A DNA stretch of 64,000 bases from Allium sativum (taxonomy: Eukaryota > Streptophyta > Magnoliopsida > Asparagales > Amaryllidaceae): contig CM060918.1 of the NCBI GenBank assembly GCA_030737875.1, forward strand, positions 880,876,403 to 880,940,402. The letters run 5' to 3'. Below are positions 1-12,180 of the stretch, piece after piece. Every line of letters starts with the position of its first letter. The first letter of the stretch is position 1. Under the pieces are notes generated by a model. It was not told the DNA's origin. It worked only from the letters and a program-made list of their open reading frames with translations, and ran no database searches. The position numbers and the translations under genes were made by a program.

Positions 1-275
1 ACATATAGTGTTTATATGACTAGGACTATTTGCATACATGTTGGACTCATGGCACTAAACATATTTTGCATTAGAAAGATCATTCAGGCCTGATCATTAG
101 CATTAGCTAAGGAGCATATACACACACGTTCTGCATATGTTCATATAGCATTAGAAATCGTCTAAGGACAATGGTTGCCCGTGGATGATGTTTTGAGTAG
201 ATGGATGATGGATGGTAGGATACGTTCTTCCTAACATGGAGATTTCGGGGACGAAATCCTTTAAGTTGGGGAGAA
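1..275 (+). mobile_element. 3' tail of LTR retrotransposon A with polypurine tract
   Basis: This is the non-coding stretch just before the 3' LTR of an element whose body lies left of the window. It ends with a GATTTCGGGGACGAAAT motif (241-257) and a purine-rich tract immediately before the LTR at 276, the expected plus-strand primer site. The same tail recurs at about 22540-22803 in element B with many shared blocks, so A and B are related families. No coding sequence is seen here. Confidence 0.8.
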
Positions 276-542
276 TGTGACAACCCGGATTTTTACAACA
301 TGCTAAGACAAGAATCAAGGCAGAATTTAATTATAAAAACTGAATCAGCAGAAACAGGTTGCGCCATTGCGTTCGTCTCAGAAAAATACGCGAAATAGAG
401 TCCGAGTTTTCGAAAATCGGAGTCCGTATGACCCAGTTATGGCCCGTCAAAGTTTTCAGAAAAATCCAAGTTCAAAAACAGTTCGAAAATCAAATCTGGA
501 GCCTAACAAGACTGGGCGGGAAAATTCACGCCCAAGCCCCAG

Positions 543-617
543 GTCGACTGGGGTGTCAACTGGGGAGTCGACACGCCCCGGGGGCAGGTCGACTGCCTAG
601 TCGACACGGGTGTCGAC
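543..617 (+). promoter_or_regulatory. Cluster of five GTCGAC palindromes upstream of the LTR A TATA box
   Basis: GTCGAC occurs at 543, 567, 588, 600 and 612, plus a GTCAAC variant, in a GC-rich patch about 130 bases before the TATA-like box. Element B has the same kind of cluster at the same relative place (23071-23176). A regulatory role is inferred from position and repetition only. Confidence 0.5.
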
Positions 618-747
618 CTGGGTGGTCCGATCAGTTGGACCTGGGTGTACCTGCTGCTGTCTTGGCTCGGTTTTATGGGCCTGTGACGGATTTTGAGGGC
701 TCAGATCTATCCTAGGGTTTATCCTATGGCCTAAACTACTCCTAATC

Positions 748-757
748 TCTATAAAAA
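748..757 (+). promoter_or_regulatory. Probable TATA box of LTR A
   Basis: CTCTATAAAAAC lies here, downstream of the GTCGAC cluster. The B LTR has CTATATAAAC at the matching place (23257-23266). This likely marks the end of U3. Confidence 0.55.
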
Positions 758-982
758 CACCCTAGTACCTAACCTAAATCACTCAAAATCAATCTAACAA
801 CGAAGTGCTGCCTAAATCCCTCTTGATCATGGCCTCCATCTCCAACTCAAAGAGCTTTTGCATTCAAATCGGATCCGAATCAAAGGTGCTAGCTTGCTAC
901 ATCAAATCAAGGGAATGGATCAACGTTGCTACGCAAATTTCATGACGATTCTTCAACAAAGGAGCCACCTTTCTTCGTCAAG

Positions 983-987
983 ACGAT
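983..987. other. Target site duplication ACGAT, left copy
   Basis: ACGAT directly precedes the TG of the left chromovirus LTR and recurs directly after the CA of the right LTR (14632-14636). This proves a single insertion event into LTR A. Confidence 0.95.
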
Positions 988-2908
988 TGAGACGACCCGA
1001 TTTCCCGTTCTCACGGAAACAAGGTTATCTTTGGAATATAACACAGAAACATATAATAGCAGAACAGAATTAAATAAATACACCAGATAATGAACAACAA
1101 AATATACTGGATAAAAGTAATCATCAGAGTTACACAGTATACAGGATCTTACTTAGTACAAATACAGTTCAGCTATACATAAATGTCTACAGCGGAAATA
1201 AACAAAATATGTACAATAGGAGCTGAACAGCATAAAAAGAAATAGATGATAGAATCCATCTTCAGCTCCAGCTATCCAGAAAGAACCAGCTAAACCTGAA
1301 TACAAGGCTGCCCGTGTAGAAAAAGGGGCACCCGAGTTTGAGAGTGAAACAAACTACGAGTCAGTCATGGGACTGGTATGAGAAATCCACTCAACACATA
1401 TATAATTGGCTAATCACAGGACCACGCCACTTTCGTGGAACGGGTTTACTCCATTGGATTGCCAGTGCTTTAAAACAAATCTTTCTTTTTAAACATCGCT
1501 ATGCTTTTTATAAAAATGAAGCCGTTATAAGACTCAGTTCCCATCACACAATGCAACGCAAACCGGAGGATAGAGTTTTTACCTTATAACGGCCAAAATA
1601 TGCTTGATACGAATAAAACAAAGGCATTTGATATTATTGCTAGTGTTTATATGTTTTGAAAACAATTTCAAATCATAACTATCAATCATAGACGGCATTA
1701 ATGCCCCATACCACTATGTCGCCATATATAGGTATACAATCAAAACCGCACGATGTCGTATTTGGAAATTGGATTTCCGTCATGAACCAAGGCAAAAGAT
1801 AGTCCTTACCGAATTCGAGACGCTCTAGCCCGCCCCTCAGGACCCAGACTCAGGTGGGCCCTTGGATCGTCAGGGACGGTCCACCGATGTGGATTGAAAT
1901 TCCTGAACCTGCGTTTCCCCACCCTTTGGGGTGTAGACGAGCCAACGAATGACTCCATCGGACCCGGATCGTCCGATCAAACCGAGGCGCCTCGCAACAG
2001 CAACAACCACATAGGTGAAAAGTATATAAATGTCAGGGCTGGTAGGTCACTGACACCACCCTAGCTAGAAAGAAACGCAGGCCCTCCCTGAGGTCCTTCT
2101 CCCGTTTTAGGTTCATATCGGGGTGTGAGGCTCGCGAATTCACGTTATACACAAAGCTACGCCACACAGGCGGTGCTTTGATCATCACCACAAGACTTTG
2201 CTTTTCAACAGAAGCCCTGATCACTGCATCTTAGCATGCCACACAGGCAATTCATGCCATGCGACTGATGTCCATCGATATACAACCCCTGAGTTCGTAC
2301 GTCTCAGAGAAGGGCGTTAAGCAAAAGAATAAATTCTCCGCCGCCAAACAGATGTATATTTAACAGAAATCAATCAACACAGAATAAACTCCAATGTCAG
2401 ACACACAGTCCATTTACAAGTCCGTTCTGGGTCTGAATGAAACCGGAGGCACTAAATACCTCGCAAACCCTTCGATCACCACGTACGTCTGGACGATCAC
2501 CACTCATTATCCATATTTCGGGATGCCTCCCAATCAGGACCTCGGTTACCATCCAAACGAGGTGAAGATCTCCGGTCTTCGACCACCATCTTCATCTTCG
2601 AATTTCAATCGTCGGTCGATTATTCGAAATGAGAATTAACTCGGCCTTTCCAAATAATTCACGTATATTTAGAATTTCAAATCGATTTATTTCAATGGTT
2701 AAATTATTCGACAACACCAATTGTGTTCTTTAATGTATTTTTCACACCAAACACATTCAACCATCAAAAGCCACGCAAATCAAGCAAATTCAGTTTATTT
2801 CTATTCCATATCGCTTATGATATTTTATAACTATTTATCGCTATTTTTATTTATTTTAAAATAGCCATTTTATTCAAAACGACGCTTCGGGCCATAAGGC
2901 GGCCGTGG

Positions 2909-3344
2909 CGCTGTTTTTCTTCAGATTTGATTTACATATATCTGAAAATCTAACCGTTGGATCTTCACAAAATTTACATCATTAGAAAGGTCTTTTCAAA
3001 ACGAACCCAACGGTTCCAGTTTCGGGAAAATCCGACGGTCGGATCTCCCGGTACAATCGTTTGAAATTTCGATTTCAAAATACGAACTGCAGCGTCGTTA
3101 TTCGATTTAATATAATTATATTTATATATATAAATAAATATAATCGTTTCTGGCGCTGTTTTTCTTCAGATTTGAATTAAACATTCCAGACAATCCAACC
3201 GTTGGATTTTAACCAGGTTGGTGCCGTTGGAAAGATTATTCCAAGGCGAACCCGACGGTTGAGGTTTCGGGAAAATCCAATGGTCGGATTTCCCGCACTA
3301 GTCGTTTGAAATCACGGTTTCAAAATACGAACTGCACGGCCTCG
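2909..3344 (-). repeat. Diverged direct duplication in the chromovirus LTR
   Basis: A block starting GGCGCTGTTTTTCTTCAGAT at 2910 recurs at 3152. Both copies contain an AACCGTTGG ... CCAACGGTT (or CCGACGGTT) inverted pair and a GTTTCGGGAAAATCC stretch. The second copy starts where the deletion in the other LTR has its left breakpoint. Confidence 0.75.
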
Positions 3345-3966
3345 TTTCGTTTTAATTTTATTTATATTTATATATTTATATAAATATAGTCCATTCAATG
3401 ATTTCAATATCGTTTTCACTTCAAATATTTTTCTAACACCTTAAATTTTGGAAAAATTTCGCCATAACCTCCCCTGCACCGGGAGCATCGGGAAATCGCA
3501 AATAGCGTTCCCGGTCCTTCTAATCTCGAAAAGAAAAAGAAGAAGCCAAGCGGCTAGCCAATAGGCTCAAAATCATCACCCAAACAAATCAGTAAATGTG
3601 TACCTATTTGTCGGGCACAAAATTTTATTCCTCTTCTCTAGCCCCTTTGCTATAACCTGTTCAATGAATATTGCATGTACATATATATACAGTCCATATC
3701 ATTTTTCATTTTCTATTCGACTTCATATTTGATTTCTATTTGGTTTAAAAACTCCATTCATTCTAATGTTACATAAATAGGTGCAAATCATTTCATTAGC
3801 TAATTAATGAATATTTCAACTCATATATGTTTATTTTGAACAAGTGGCTATTTTTAACACTTCACATTTCAACGATTCATGCATACAATAAAAATGTGAT
3901 TTTTATTGTAAAACAATTCATTTCAAAACACTATTTTTCTATATAGTTCATATAGGTGACAAAATA

Positions 3967-5093
3967 GGATTTTTATCATAAAACAATTTATTTCAAAATA
4001 TGAATACCATTCAACACATGAATTTCTAAACAACGAATGAATATCAATTCAACACATGAATGTTTTCTATGGTTTCTATATATAGATAAAAATGTGATTT
4101 TTATTATCGAACAATTTATTTCAAAATATGAATACCATTCAACACATGAATTTCTAAACAACGAATGAATATCAATTCAACACATGAATGTTTTCAATAG
4201 TTTTTATATATAGATAAAAATGTGATTTTTATTATCGAACACTTTATTTCAAAATATGAATACCATTCAACACATGAATTTCTAAACAACGAATGAATAT
4301 CAATTCAACACATGAATGTTTTCAATAGTTTCTATATATAGATAAAAATGTGATTTTTATTATCGAACAATTTATTTCAAAATATGAATACCATTCAACA
4401 CATGAATTTCTAAACAACGAATGAATATCAATTCAACACATGAATGTTTTCAATAGTTTTTATATAAAGATAAAAATGTGATTTTTATTATCGAACAATT
4501 TATTTCAAAATATGAATACCATTCAACACATGAATTTCTAAACAACGAATGAATATCAATTCAACACATGAATGTTTTCTATGGTTTTTATATATAGATA
4601 AAAATGTGATTTTTATTATCGAACAATTTATTTCAAAATATGAATACCATTCAACACATGAATTTCTAAACAACGAATGAATATCAATTCAACACATGAA
4701 TGTTTTCTATGGTTTTTATATATAGATAAAAATGTGATTTTTATTATCGAACAATTTATTTCAAAATATGAATACCATTCAACACATGAATTTCTAAACA
4801 ACGAATGAATATCAATTCAACACATGAATGTTTTCTATGGTTTTTATATATAGATAAAAATGTGATTTTTATTATCGAACAATTTATTTCAAAATATGAA
4901 TACCATTCAACACATGAATTTCTAAACAACGAATGAATATCAATTCAACACATGAATGTTTTCTATGGTTTTTATATATAGATAAAAATGTGATTTTTAT
5001 TATCAAACAATTTATTTCAAAATATGAATTCCATTCAACACATGAATTTCTAAACAACGAATGAATATCAGTTCGACACATGAATGTTTTCTA
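3967..5093. repeat. Nine tandem 128-bp units in the chromovirus LTR
   Basis: The marker TGAATACCAT (TGAATTCCAT in the last unit) recurs at 4001, 4129, 4257, 4385, 4513, 4641, 4769, 4897 and 5025, an exact 128-bp spacing with no indels. Each unit also holds GATAAAAATGTGATTTTTAT, a short inverted repeat. A 65-codon minus-strand reading frame at 4884-5081 simply follows the repeat. Confidence 0.95.
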
Positions 5094-5478
5094 TACAATG
5101 AATAAATATAGTTTAAGCATATGAAAATAATTCAAACACACAAATATTATTCAAAATTTCGGCAGCATAACGGCAGGGTAGTTACACCGGCACCGTCCCT
5201 AGTACGGCTCCTCGCTCTACCTTAAAACCTCGCGGTTTTTGACAATGGGGATCATGCATCTAGTTCGCATGCAGGCGGCATGTATATTTTTTTATTTCAT
5301 TTCCACAAACTAATCCTATGTTGTTTCAACCAAATATTTCTCAACCACAAACGGGTATTTTTCAACCTCAATCAACCAATATCAACCACAAACAATCCCA
5401 AACAACCATTCGTTATCAAACAATTTTTCACAACAATTTCAACCAATAAATATCGTCCATGGTTTGTGGACGAGGGGC

Positions 5479-5519
<41 letters not shown>
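5479..5519. repeat. TA dinucleotide microsatellite
   Basis: About 20 TA units in a row inside the chromovirus LTR. Confidence 0.95.
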
Positions 5520-5524
<5 letters not shown>

Positions 5525-5639
5525 GCAATTCACTTTCATTTTCAACACATATATAATATTTTTAAATCAGAAATCTCACCAATAGCTATCCAACTACGAT
5601 TCTTCTTTTTCAGAAATCTTCGCCTTTCTGTCGCTTTCA

Positions 5640-6180
5640 CCCGTATTCTCTACACATGTAAAAATAGAATTTTTACTATGCTATTCAATATATAAAAATC
5701 GAATTTTGACTTCGCTATTCAATATATAAAAATATGATTTTTACTTTGACTTTCAATATTTAAAAATATGATTTTTACTTCGGCTTTCCATATATAAAAA
5801 TCTGATTTTTACTTTTAAATTTCTAATCTTCTTCTAGTTTATAAATCATTTTAAAATCAGTTTTTATATTCCTTTATAATTCAGTTTTTTAAAATCTCAG
5901 AAAAATCAGTTTTTATATTTTTATAAATCAGGTTTTAAAATTCTTTCTTTACAAAAATCAGTTTAAAAATTCCTTTATAAAAATCTGTTTTTACTTTCTC
6001 AAAAAAAAACAGTTTTATGCTTTTAAAAATTTCAGTTTTAAACTACTTTTAAAAATTCAGTTTTAACTTTTAAAAAAATTCAGTTTTAACTTTAAAAAAA
6101 TTCAGTTTTAAACTTTTAAAAACAAAACGGTTTTACTGAATAAGTAAAAAAGAAAATAAATAAATAAATAAAAATAAGTG
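5640..6180. repeat. A/T-rich array of short inverted repeats
   Basis: Repeats of the form AAAAAT-n-ATTTTT and TTTTAAAAATCAG recur every 25-60 bases. A matching array lies in LTR C (29690-30370). No coding content is seen. Confidence 0.7.
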
Positions 6181-6204
6181 CTTACCGAATTAGCTGCAAA
6201 AAAA

Positions 6205-6465
6205 GAGGGGGGGGGGGGGTTTCTGCAGTTCGACGGAGGGCTTCGAGGTGACGGCTAGGGTCTCGAACGGTGGTGGCGATGCTTCGGGGCCCGAGAGGGG
6301 CTCGCGCTTTGATTCGACGGGGGGGGGGGGGGGGTCGAGGGCTTCGGCTCTTCGATCGGTGGAGGGGGCGATGGCTTGTCTTCGGCGGCGTTCGCCTGAG
6401 GGGGAGGGCGGCTCTTCGTCGGCGTCCAGACGGGGGGGGGGGGGGGTCTCGATTTGGTTAGGTTT
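6205..6465. other. GC-rich patch with three poly-G runs
   Basis: This patch lies in otherwise AT-rich LTR and has G runs at about 6209-6220, 6320-6334 and 6434-6446. Long overlapping frames on both strands here are low-complexity products of the G runs, not genes. LTR C has a comparable GC-rich patch at the same relative place. Confidence 0.7.
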
Positions 6466-6489
6466 TTTTTTTTTCGTTTCGTTTTCTGA

Positions 6490-7086
6490 TTTTATTAATC
6501 GGGGCAATGAAGATAAAAGGGGGGAGAAATTAAAAATAATTTTTTTTATTATTTTATTATTTAAATTTGCAAAAGGGTTGACTTTTACATACGACCTCGA
6601 AACGAGGCCCACCGCCTGTCGTCCATAGCGTTTTACCCCCATTTCGAACACAATGGGATATGTATCGCAAGCTGATTTGCTTGTTACAATCAGTTTCCTT
6701 TGAATTTACATTTAAATCACTATATTGAATTTTAAACGTACATTTCAAATTATCGGGGCCACATACTTTTTTTTTTTTTTTTAAGTTTTTTTTAATGAGC
6801 GATTGAATTTTAAAAAAGGGGGGCCAGAACGAAGATAAAGGGGGGAGGTATTATTTTTATTTATTTATTATTTAATTATTTATTTTTGCAAAAAGGTTGA
6901 CTTTTACATACGACCTCGAAACGAGGCCCACCGCCTGTCGTCCATAGCGTTTTACCCTCATTCCGAACACAATGGGATATGTATCGCAAGCCGATTTGAT
7001 TGTTACAATCAGTTTCCTTTTGAATTTTCATTTAAATCATTATATTGAATTTTAAACGTACATTTCAAATTACTGGGGCCACATAC
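6490..7086 (-). repeat. Direct duplication of about 270 bp in the chromovirus LTR
   Basis: The blocks at about 6495-6770 and 6825-7086 are near copies, sharing the stretch from GTTGACTTTTACATACGACC to GGGGCCACATACT. A related single copy is in LTR C (about 30770-30950). Confidence 0.85.
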
Positions 7087-7732
7087 TAACTAGAAAAATT
7101 CTCGAAAAATATTTTCTAGCTTCGTATTGATGATACGGTCCTAACAAAACTAGTTTCGTCGAATTCTGAGGCCGTTGGAAAAATGGCCAATTTCCAGTCG
7201 ATTAAAATCAACTGAAATCGGTCAAATGCGTTTTCCTTTGCCACGCTCACATATTGATTCGAAAAATTATGAAATTTGAAACCTAGCAATAACTTGACAC
7301 TGCGGATCCAACAAAAGTGGTTTCGTCGAAATCCGAGGTCATTTGCAAAATGTCCATTTTTAAGGGCCTGAATTCCATAGCGACTATTCAGAATTTTCAA
7401 CTGGACATATCTTTTGATTCCCGCTATCAAATTTCGATTGGTCGGATTCGTTAGAAAGATATTACCAATTAGATCCTAATGTTTTTGGTTTCACTAAAAT
7501 CCGGATTGTTTTGCACCCGGTATATTCAATTGAAGTTTGAAATCGAATTATCGAACTACCGCGCCATTTTCAATTCTATATATAATTATAATTAATTATA
7601 TTCGTTTTCAAATGTCGATTCAAACTCAGTTTTCATCGCCATTATCTAAAATATTTATTTTAAATATTTAAAGTCCATTATTTTAGCCAATTTAAAAATT
7701 TTAAATTGGTTCAGATTTTCTGGGTCGTTACA

Positions 7733-7931
7733 ATCTCCCCCACTTAAAACTTTTCGTCCCCGAAAAGGAATAAAGTGGTTTGATAAATCTACGATCCCTC
7801 AATACAACAACCAATTTGTTTCTAATATTCAGAGTATAGAATAAACAATGCACATCCATGGGAAGAAAATAGCAACAGAATAGAGAATTAAATGGTAATG
7901 CAAGGTAGGGTAAATGTACCTTGCACCAGAG
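7733..7931 (-). promoter_or_regulatory. Chromovirus polypurine tract and 3' untranslated tail
   Basis: Read on the minus strand, GTTTTAAGTGGGGGAGAT ends directly at the 3' LTR start TGTAACGACCC, the plus-strand primer for reverse transcription. It is preceded by a TTTTCGGGGACGAAAAG motif like that before the A and B LTRs. About 180 bases separate it from the pol stop. Confidence 0.9.
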
Positions 7932-10900
7932 TCAATCAGAGATATCTACTCGGCATCTAGGATAAGCTTTCTGAATGCTCTCCTCAGTTTCCCAAGTACA
8001 ATCTCGCGGATCTCCACTCCATTGCACTTTGACTAAGTGAACCTTCTTGTTTCTCAGCTCTTTGGTTTCTTTGCCGATGATCTTTAGCGGCTCTCGCCTC
8101 ACAGCTAATTCTGGAGTAATTTCAATATCCTGTTGAGCTGCTTCTTCCACGATCAAGTCTGGATCATGAACGTGCTTTCGAAGTTGAGATATATGAAATA
8201 CCTCATGCACTCCGGGCAACCAGTCTGGCAATTTGACTCTATAAGCGAGAGTTCCAATCCGTTCCAGAATAGGAAACGGACCAATGAATTTGGGTGCTAA
8301 CTTTCCAGTTTTACCGAACCGGATAACTCCTCTCATCGGCGATACTTTCAAATATACATAGTCGCCAACTTCAAAGGATATATCTCTTCTTCTTCTATCA
8401 GCATAGCTCTTTTGTCGGCTTTGAGCGGCGAGTAATCGCTTCTTAATAAAATCGACTTTGTCAGCAGCTTCGCGAATCATATCAGGACCCAACACAAGTC
8501 TATTTCCAGGTTCGACCCAACAAGCAGGAGATCGGCACGGTCTACCATACAATGCTTCGAATGGCGACATTGTCAGACTCGCCTGGTAGCTGTTGTTATA
8601 AGAGAATTCAGCCAAATGCAGATTGTCTTCCCATGATCCACCGAAATCTATAACACAAGCCCGCAATAGATCTTCTAAAATGCGATTCACCCTCTCAGTC
8701 TGACCGTCTGTCTGAGGATGATAAGCGGTGCTCAAGTTCAACTTCGTTCCTAGCTCGACTTGAAATGCTTCCCAGAATTTACTAGTGAATATTGTATCTC
8801 TATCACTGACTATACTGAGCGGCACTCCATGTAGTCTAACTATTTCCCTGAAGTAAATCTGCGCCAGACTCTGAGCAGTTCTGTTTGATCTGACAGGTAT
8901 GAAATGGGCGGTCTTCGTGAAACGATCTACGATCACCCAAATACTGTCATTTCCTTTTCTGGTTCTGGGCAAACCATCAATGAAATCCATAGAAATATGC
9001 TCCCACTTCCAACCAGGAACTTCCAGCGGTTGTAATAATCCAGCCAGTTTCTGTTGGTCGCTTTTGACTAGCTGGCAAGTAGGGCATCGACTAACATATA
9101 TCGAAACGTCTCTTTTCATAGCCTTCCACCAGAAAGTTCTTTTGAGATCGTTATACATTTTGGCCACACCAGGATGGATACTCAGCTTGGACTTGTGACA
9201 CTCGTCTAACACTTCCCTTTTTAGCTCAGGAACGTCAGGAACACAAATCCTTCCTTTTAACCTCAAGGTCTCGTCGTTATCTATTTGAAAACACGAGGGT
9301 TCGCCTTTCTGAATCCTTTTGATCATATCTTTAATAAAGTTATCCTCCTTCTGAAGAATAGATATTCTGTCAATCAAGGATGTTGTGATAATAAAGCTGG
9401 CGATCATTACATTCTTTCTGCTTAACGCATCGGCCACGACATTGGCTTTCCCTGGAGTATATATAATTTCGAAGTCATATGCTGCAAGAAACTCTAGCCA
9501 ACGTTGCTGCCTCAAGTTCAGGTCTTTCTGAGTGAACAGATACTTTAACGACTGGTGATCTGTAAACAGTTCAAACCTCTCGCCCAGAAGATAGTGTCTC
9601 CAGATTTTCAAAGAGAATATGATAGCCAATAACTCAAGATCATGAGTTACATAGTTTTTCTCGTGCGGTTTCAGTTGACGGCTAGCATAAGCAATCACTT
9701 GGCCCCTTTGCATCAACACTGCACCAAGGACTTCTCTAGACGCATCAGTCCAGACTTTTAGATCTTGGTTGCCATCGATAATGGTTAACACTGGAGCTGT
9801 AGTTAATCTCAACTTTAGCTCTTCGAAAGCCTCCTCACTTTCCTGAGTCCATTTGAACTTAGAATGCTTCTTTGTAAGCTTCGTTAAGTGACCAGATATC
9901 TTCGAAAAGTCTTTAACGAACTTTCGGTAATAGCTAGCCAATCCGAGAAAACTGCGGACTTCAGTGGGAGTACTGGGCTGTTTCCAATTCTGAATAGCTG
10001 TGATTTTGCTTGGATCCACAGCGATTCCATATTTCGATACGACATGGCCCAGAAATTTCACTTCATCTTGCCAGAAGATACATTTGGAAAATTTGGCTTT
10101 TAATACATTCCGTCTGAGAATCTCCAAAACCTGTTCCAGATGCTTTTCATGTTCGGCTTTTGATTTAGAGAAGATTAGAATATCATCAATAAAAACCAGA
10201 ACAAATTTATTCAAAACCCCTCTGAATACTATGTTCATTAGATCGACGAAGTAAGCGGGAGCGTTACATAAGCCGAACGGCATTACTAACCACTCGTAGA
10301 ATAAGTCGGGGCCTCTGAACGCTGTCATTGGAACACACTCTTCGGCAATTCGAAGTTGATGGAAACCTGTAGCTAGGTCCATCCTTGAGAATACTTGTGC
10401 GCCATTTAATCGATCTAACAAATCATCAATCCGCGGCAATGGATACTTGTTCTTTATTGTCTGTTTGTTCAGATCACGATAATCCACACATAGTCGTAGA
10501 GTACCGTCAGATTTTGGGACAAATACCACTGCTGCACCCCAATCAGAGAAACTAGGTCTGATTAGACCCTTCCATACTAGCTGTCGTGTTTGATTGTCTA
10601 ATTCCTCCTTCTCTTTCAAGGACATTCTTCGAATAGCGTGAACTACCGGCCTTGCATTGGGAATCAAAGCAATCTTGAAATCTATTTCTCTCTGCGGAGG
10701 TAAGCGAACAACTTCCTCAAACACATCCGCATAATTCTTGACGACAGGAATATCTTTGATGAGGTCAGGAATATTCTCAGTGATTTCAGGGACATTTTGT
10801 ATTTGGGCTGGAGAAACATCGAGAGCTGACCAGAAATCTTTTCTATTTGAAGTCGGGCCTTCACATGGTATGGTTATATAATTCCCCGATTGGGCCTTTG

Positions 10901-11279
10901 CTTTAACCACTCTCTCGGCGCATTTAACTTCAGCTTCATATCGAGTTAGCCAATCCAATCCCAGAATAAGATCGAATTCATTAAAATTCATGACGATACA
11001 GACAATAGGGAATTTATAGCAAGAAAAAGAGACTGGTACGGCACAAACCCAACTGAGATTGATGGAACCCCCAACTGGATTTTGCACCGTCATTGGTTCT
11101 TTGAGCTTTTTCAACCTCAGATCCAACTTCTTGACTACACTCTTCACGACAAAGCTTCGTGACGTGCCTGTGTCAAACAGTACTTTGACAGGAATGTTTT
11201 TGACATTGAGCGTGCCTTCTAAAACATCAGACCTTTCCTGAGCAGACGAAGATGCAGGCACTTCTACCACTTTATTCAC
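7932..11279 (-). CDS. pol: Chromovirus pol polyprotein (protease, RT, RNase H, integrase, chromodomain)
   Basis: This 1115-codon open frame encodes the replication and insertion enzymes. Visible landmarks are the protease DTG at residues 36-38; an RT core with DYRDLN at about 266 and the catalytic box FIDD at 363-366, a variant of YxDD; and RNase H with TDAS at about 511 and [11 protein letters not shown] at about 572. The integrase zinc site is H695, H702, C732 and C735, and its triad is D765, D826 and E862, with the usual 35-residue gap. The C-terminus has a VQW...CTWE chromodomain core that in this family directs insertion to chromatin. No internal stop is present. The frame is +1 relative to gag, so the true N-terminus is probably a gag-pol fusion. 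Confidence 0.96.
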   Translation of the reverse strand: MNKVVEVPASSSAQERSDVLEGTLNVKNIPVKVLFDTGTSRSFVVKSVVKKLDLRLKKLKEPMTVQNPVGGSINLSWVCAVPVSFSCYKFPIVCIVMNFNEFDLILGLDWLTRYEAEVKCAERVVKAKAQSGNYITIPCEGPTSNRKDFWSALDVSPAQIQNVPEITENIPDLIKDIPVVKNYADVFEEVVRLPPQREIDFKIALIPNARPVVHAIRRMSLKEKEELDNQTRQLVWKGLIRPSFSDWGAAVVFVPKSDGTLRLCVDYRDLNKQTIKNKYPLPRIDDLLDRLNGAQVFSRMDLATGFHQLRIAEECVPMTAFRGPDLFYEWLVMPFGLCNAPAYFVDLMNIVFRGVLNKFVLVFIDDILIFSKSKAEHEKHLEQVLEILRRNVLKAKFSKCIFWQDEVKFLGHVVSKYGIAVDPSKITAIQNWKQPSTPTEVRSFLGLASYYRKFVKDFSKISGHLTKLTKKHSKFKWTQESEEAFEELKLRLTTAPVLTIIDGNQDLKVWTDASREVLGAVLMQRGQVIAYASRQLKPHEKNYVTHDLELLAIIFSLKIWRHYLLGERFELFTDHQSLKYLFTQKDLNLRQQRWLEFLAAYDFEIIYTPGKANVVADALSRKNVMIASFIITTSLIDRISILQKEDNFIKDMIKRIQKGEPSCFQIDNDETLRLKGRICVPDVPELKREVLDECHKSKLSIHPGVAKMYNDLKRTFWWKAMKRDVSIYVSRCPTCQLVKSDQQKLAGLLQPLEVPGWKWEHISMDFIDGLPRTRKGNDSIWVIVDRFTKTAHFIPVRSNRTAQSLAQIYFREIVRLHGVPLSIVSDRDTIFTSKFWEAFQVELGTKLNLSTAYHPQTDGQTERVNRILEDLLRACVIDFGGSWEDNLHLAEFSYNNSYQASLTMSPFEALYGRPCRSPACWVEPGNRLVLGPDMIREAADKVDFIKKRLLAAQSRQKSYADRRRRDISFEVGDYVYLKVSPMRGVIRFGKTGKLAPKFIGPFPILERIGTLAYRVKLPDWLPGVHEVFHISQLRKHVHDPDLIVEEAAQQDIEITPELAVRREPLKIIGKETKELRNKKVHLVKVQWSGDPRDCTWETEESIQKAYPRCRVDISD

Positions 11280-12180
11280 TTGTACTGCTCCAGATTTCTG
11301 TACGTTGAGATAGCGGGCAGTTTTTCGCGATATGCCCAGCCTGATGGCACTTATGGCATCCTCTGCCTTCAGGAACCTTCTTACTGGGTTCTAATCCTCT
11401 CTTTCTTCGTTTGTTCCAAGATTTGCAACTTATCGCCAAATGTCCTTTTCTATTGCAGCTTGAGCACGTGGCGGTTGTTGTTTGTTCGTTCCCAGATTCA
11501 GCCCTTTTTCTCTTGGCACTGAGCCTCTTATTGACCTCAGACTTTGTACTGGCTTCAGGAATATCAGCTTCCGACTTTGCTATGTCACTAGAACTGACTT
11601 CTTCTTCGTCGCATAACATTCCTTTCTTATGGAGATCTTCATACTGATAGGCCATATATATCATTTCAGAAAAAGGAAGCTTCACATGCCCCAATACTTT
11701 ATTCTGGTATTTCCTTTGAAGTCCGTGAATAAATCTCAGATTTTTCCTCTTCGGATTTTCAATTAGATGAGGAGCAAAGTGAGCAAGTTCATTGAATTTC
11801 TTATGATATTCGGGAATGGTCATATCACCTTGTATTAGATAAGAAAATTCATCACATAATCTCTCGGTTACTTCGGGAGGAGTAAATCTTTCTAAGAAAA
11901 TCACTTTGAATCTGTCCCAGGTGATATCACCTTCTGGATTATTTTTGATGATTGTTTCCCACCAGATTAAAGCTTCTTCTTTGAGCGCCCAAGATGCTAC
12001 TAACCGTTTCTGGTCATCTCTCAGCTGGATATGCTCAAAGATTCTTTCGACAGATCTCAACCAAGCTTGAGTTTGAATAATAGATTCATTGCCCGAGAAT
12101 TGCGCTCCGTTCAGATTTCGATATTTCTTTAATAGAGCCTCTAGATCGGGTTCTGTATTTCTTCTGTTTCTGGCACTCAT
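11272..12180 (-). CDS. gag: Chromovirus gag (capsid and nucleocapsid)
   Basis: A 302-codon frame starting MSARNRRN, with a retrotransposon gag core ([11 protein letters not shown], then a FKVIFLERF stretch and [14 protein letters not shown]). Two CCHC zinc knuckles sit at residues 239-252 ([14 protein letters not shown]) and 275-288 ([14 protein letters not shown]). It forms the particle and binds element RNA. It ends 14 residues after the second knuckle and overlaps the next frame by 8 bases. In related elements gag and pol are usually one frame, so the offset suggests a one-base indel near 11300; a programmed frameshift cannot be excluded. Confidence 0.94.
   Translation of the reverse strand: MSARNRRNTEPDLEALLKKYRNLNGAQFSGNESIIQTQAWLRSVERIFEHIQLRDDQKRLVASWALKEEALIWWETIIKNNPEGDITWDRFKVIFLERFTPPEVTERLCDEFSYLIQGDMTIPEYHKKFNELAHFAPHLIENPKRKNLRFIHGLQRKYQNKVLGHVKLPFSEMIYMAYQYEDLHKKGMLCDEEEVSSSDIAKSEADIPEASTKSEVNKRLSAKRKRAESGNEQTTTATCSSCNRKGHLAISCKSWNKRRKRGLEPSKKVPEGRGCHKCHQAGHIAKNCPLSQRTEIWSSTSE

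Larger units (their letters stand above)
276..987 (+). mobile_element. 3' LTR of element A, first part
   Basis: The LTR opens with TGTGACAACCCGG directly after the purine tract and parallels the LTR of B at 22804 (shared blocks around 355-520 and 22885-23050). It is interrupted at 987 by the minus-strand chromovirus and resumes at 14637. With the insert removed this LTR is about 4.3 kb (712 + 3627 bases). It contains a TATA-like box and a GTCGAC cluster, listed separately. The short reading frames here are not coding. Confidence 0.85.
988..7732 (-). repeat. 3' LTR of the chromovirus, 6.7 kb, full length
   Basis: The LTR is bounded by TGAGACGACCC on the left and GGGTCGTTACA on the right, imperfect inverted termini with TG...CA ends. 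Its first 2.2 kb matches the right LTR closely; 3166-7710 has no counterpart there. In element orientation most of this extra part is U3. It holds direct duplications, nine 128-bp tandem units, a TA microsatellite, T/A-rich short inverted repeats and a GC-rich patch. The short reading frames inside it are not conserved genes. Confidence 0.9.

Noticed and set aside
1338..2639. Identical small frames repeated at 12782-14083
   Set aside because: These are the two LTR copies of the chromovirus, not duplicated genes.
2950..3020. CCGTTGG/CCAACGG motifs in the chromovirus LTR resembling the CACTA subterminal code
   Set aside because: Only one pair per block and no CACTA terminus nearby, so the match is probably coincidence.
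3967..5093. Possible coding repeat protein on the minus strand
   Set aside because: The open frame only follows the 128-bp tandem unit and 128 is not a multiple of three, so the frame cannot persist.
6190..6651. Proline-rich reading frame of 153 codons and overlapping plus-strand frames
   Set aside because: They arise from poly-G runs in a GC-rich LTR patch and have no start context, domain or conserved copy in LTR C.
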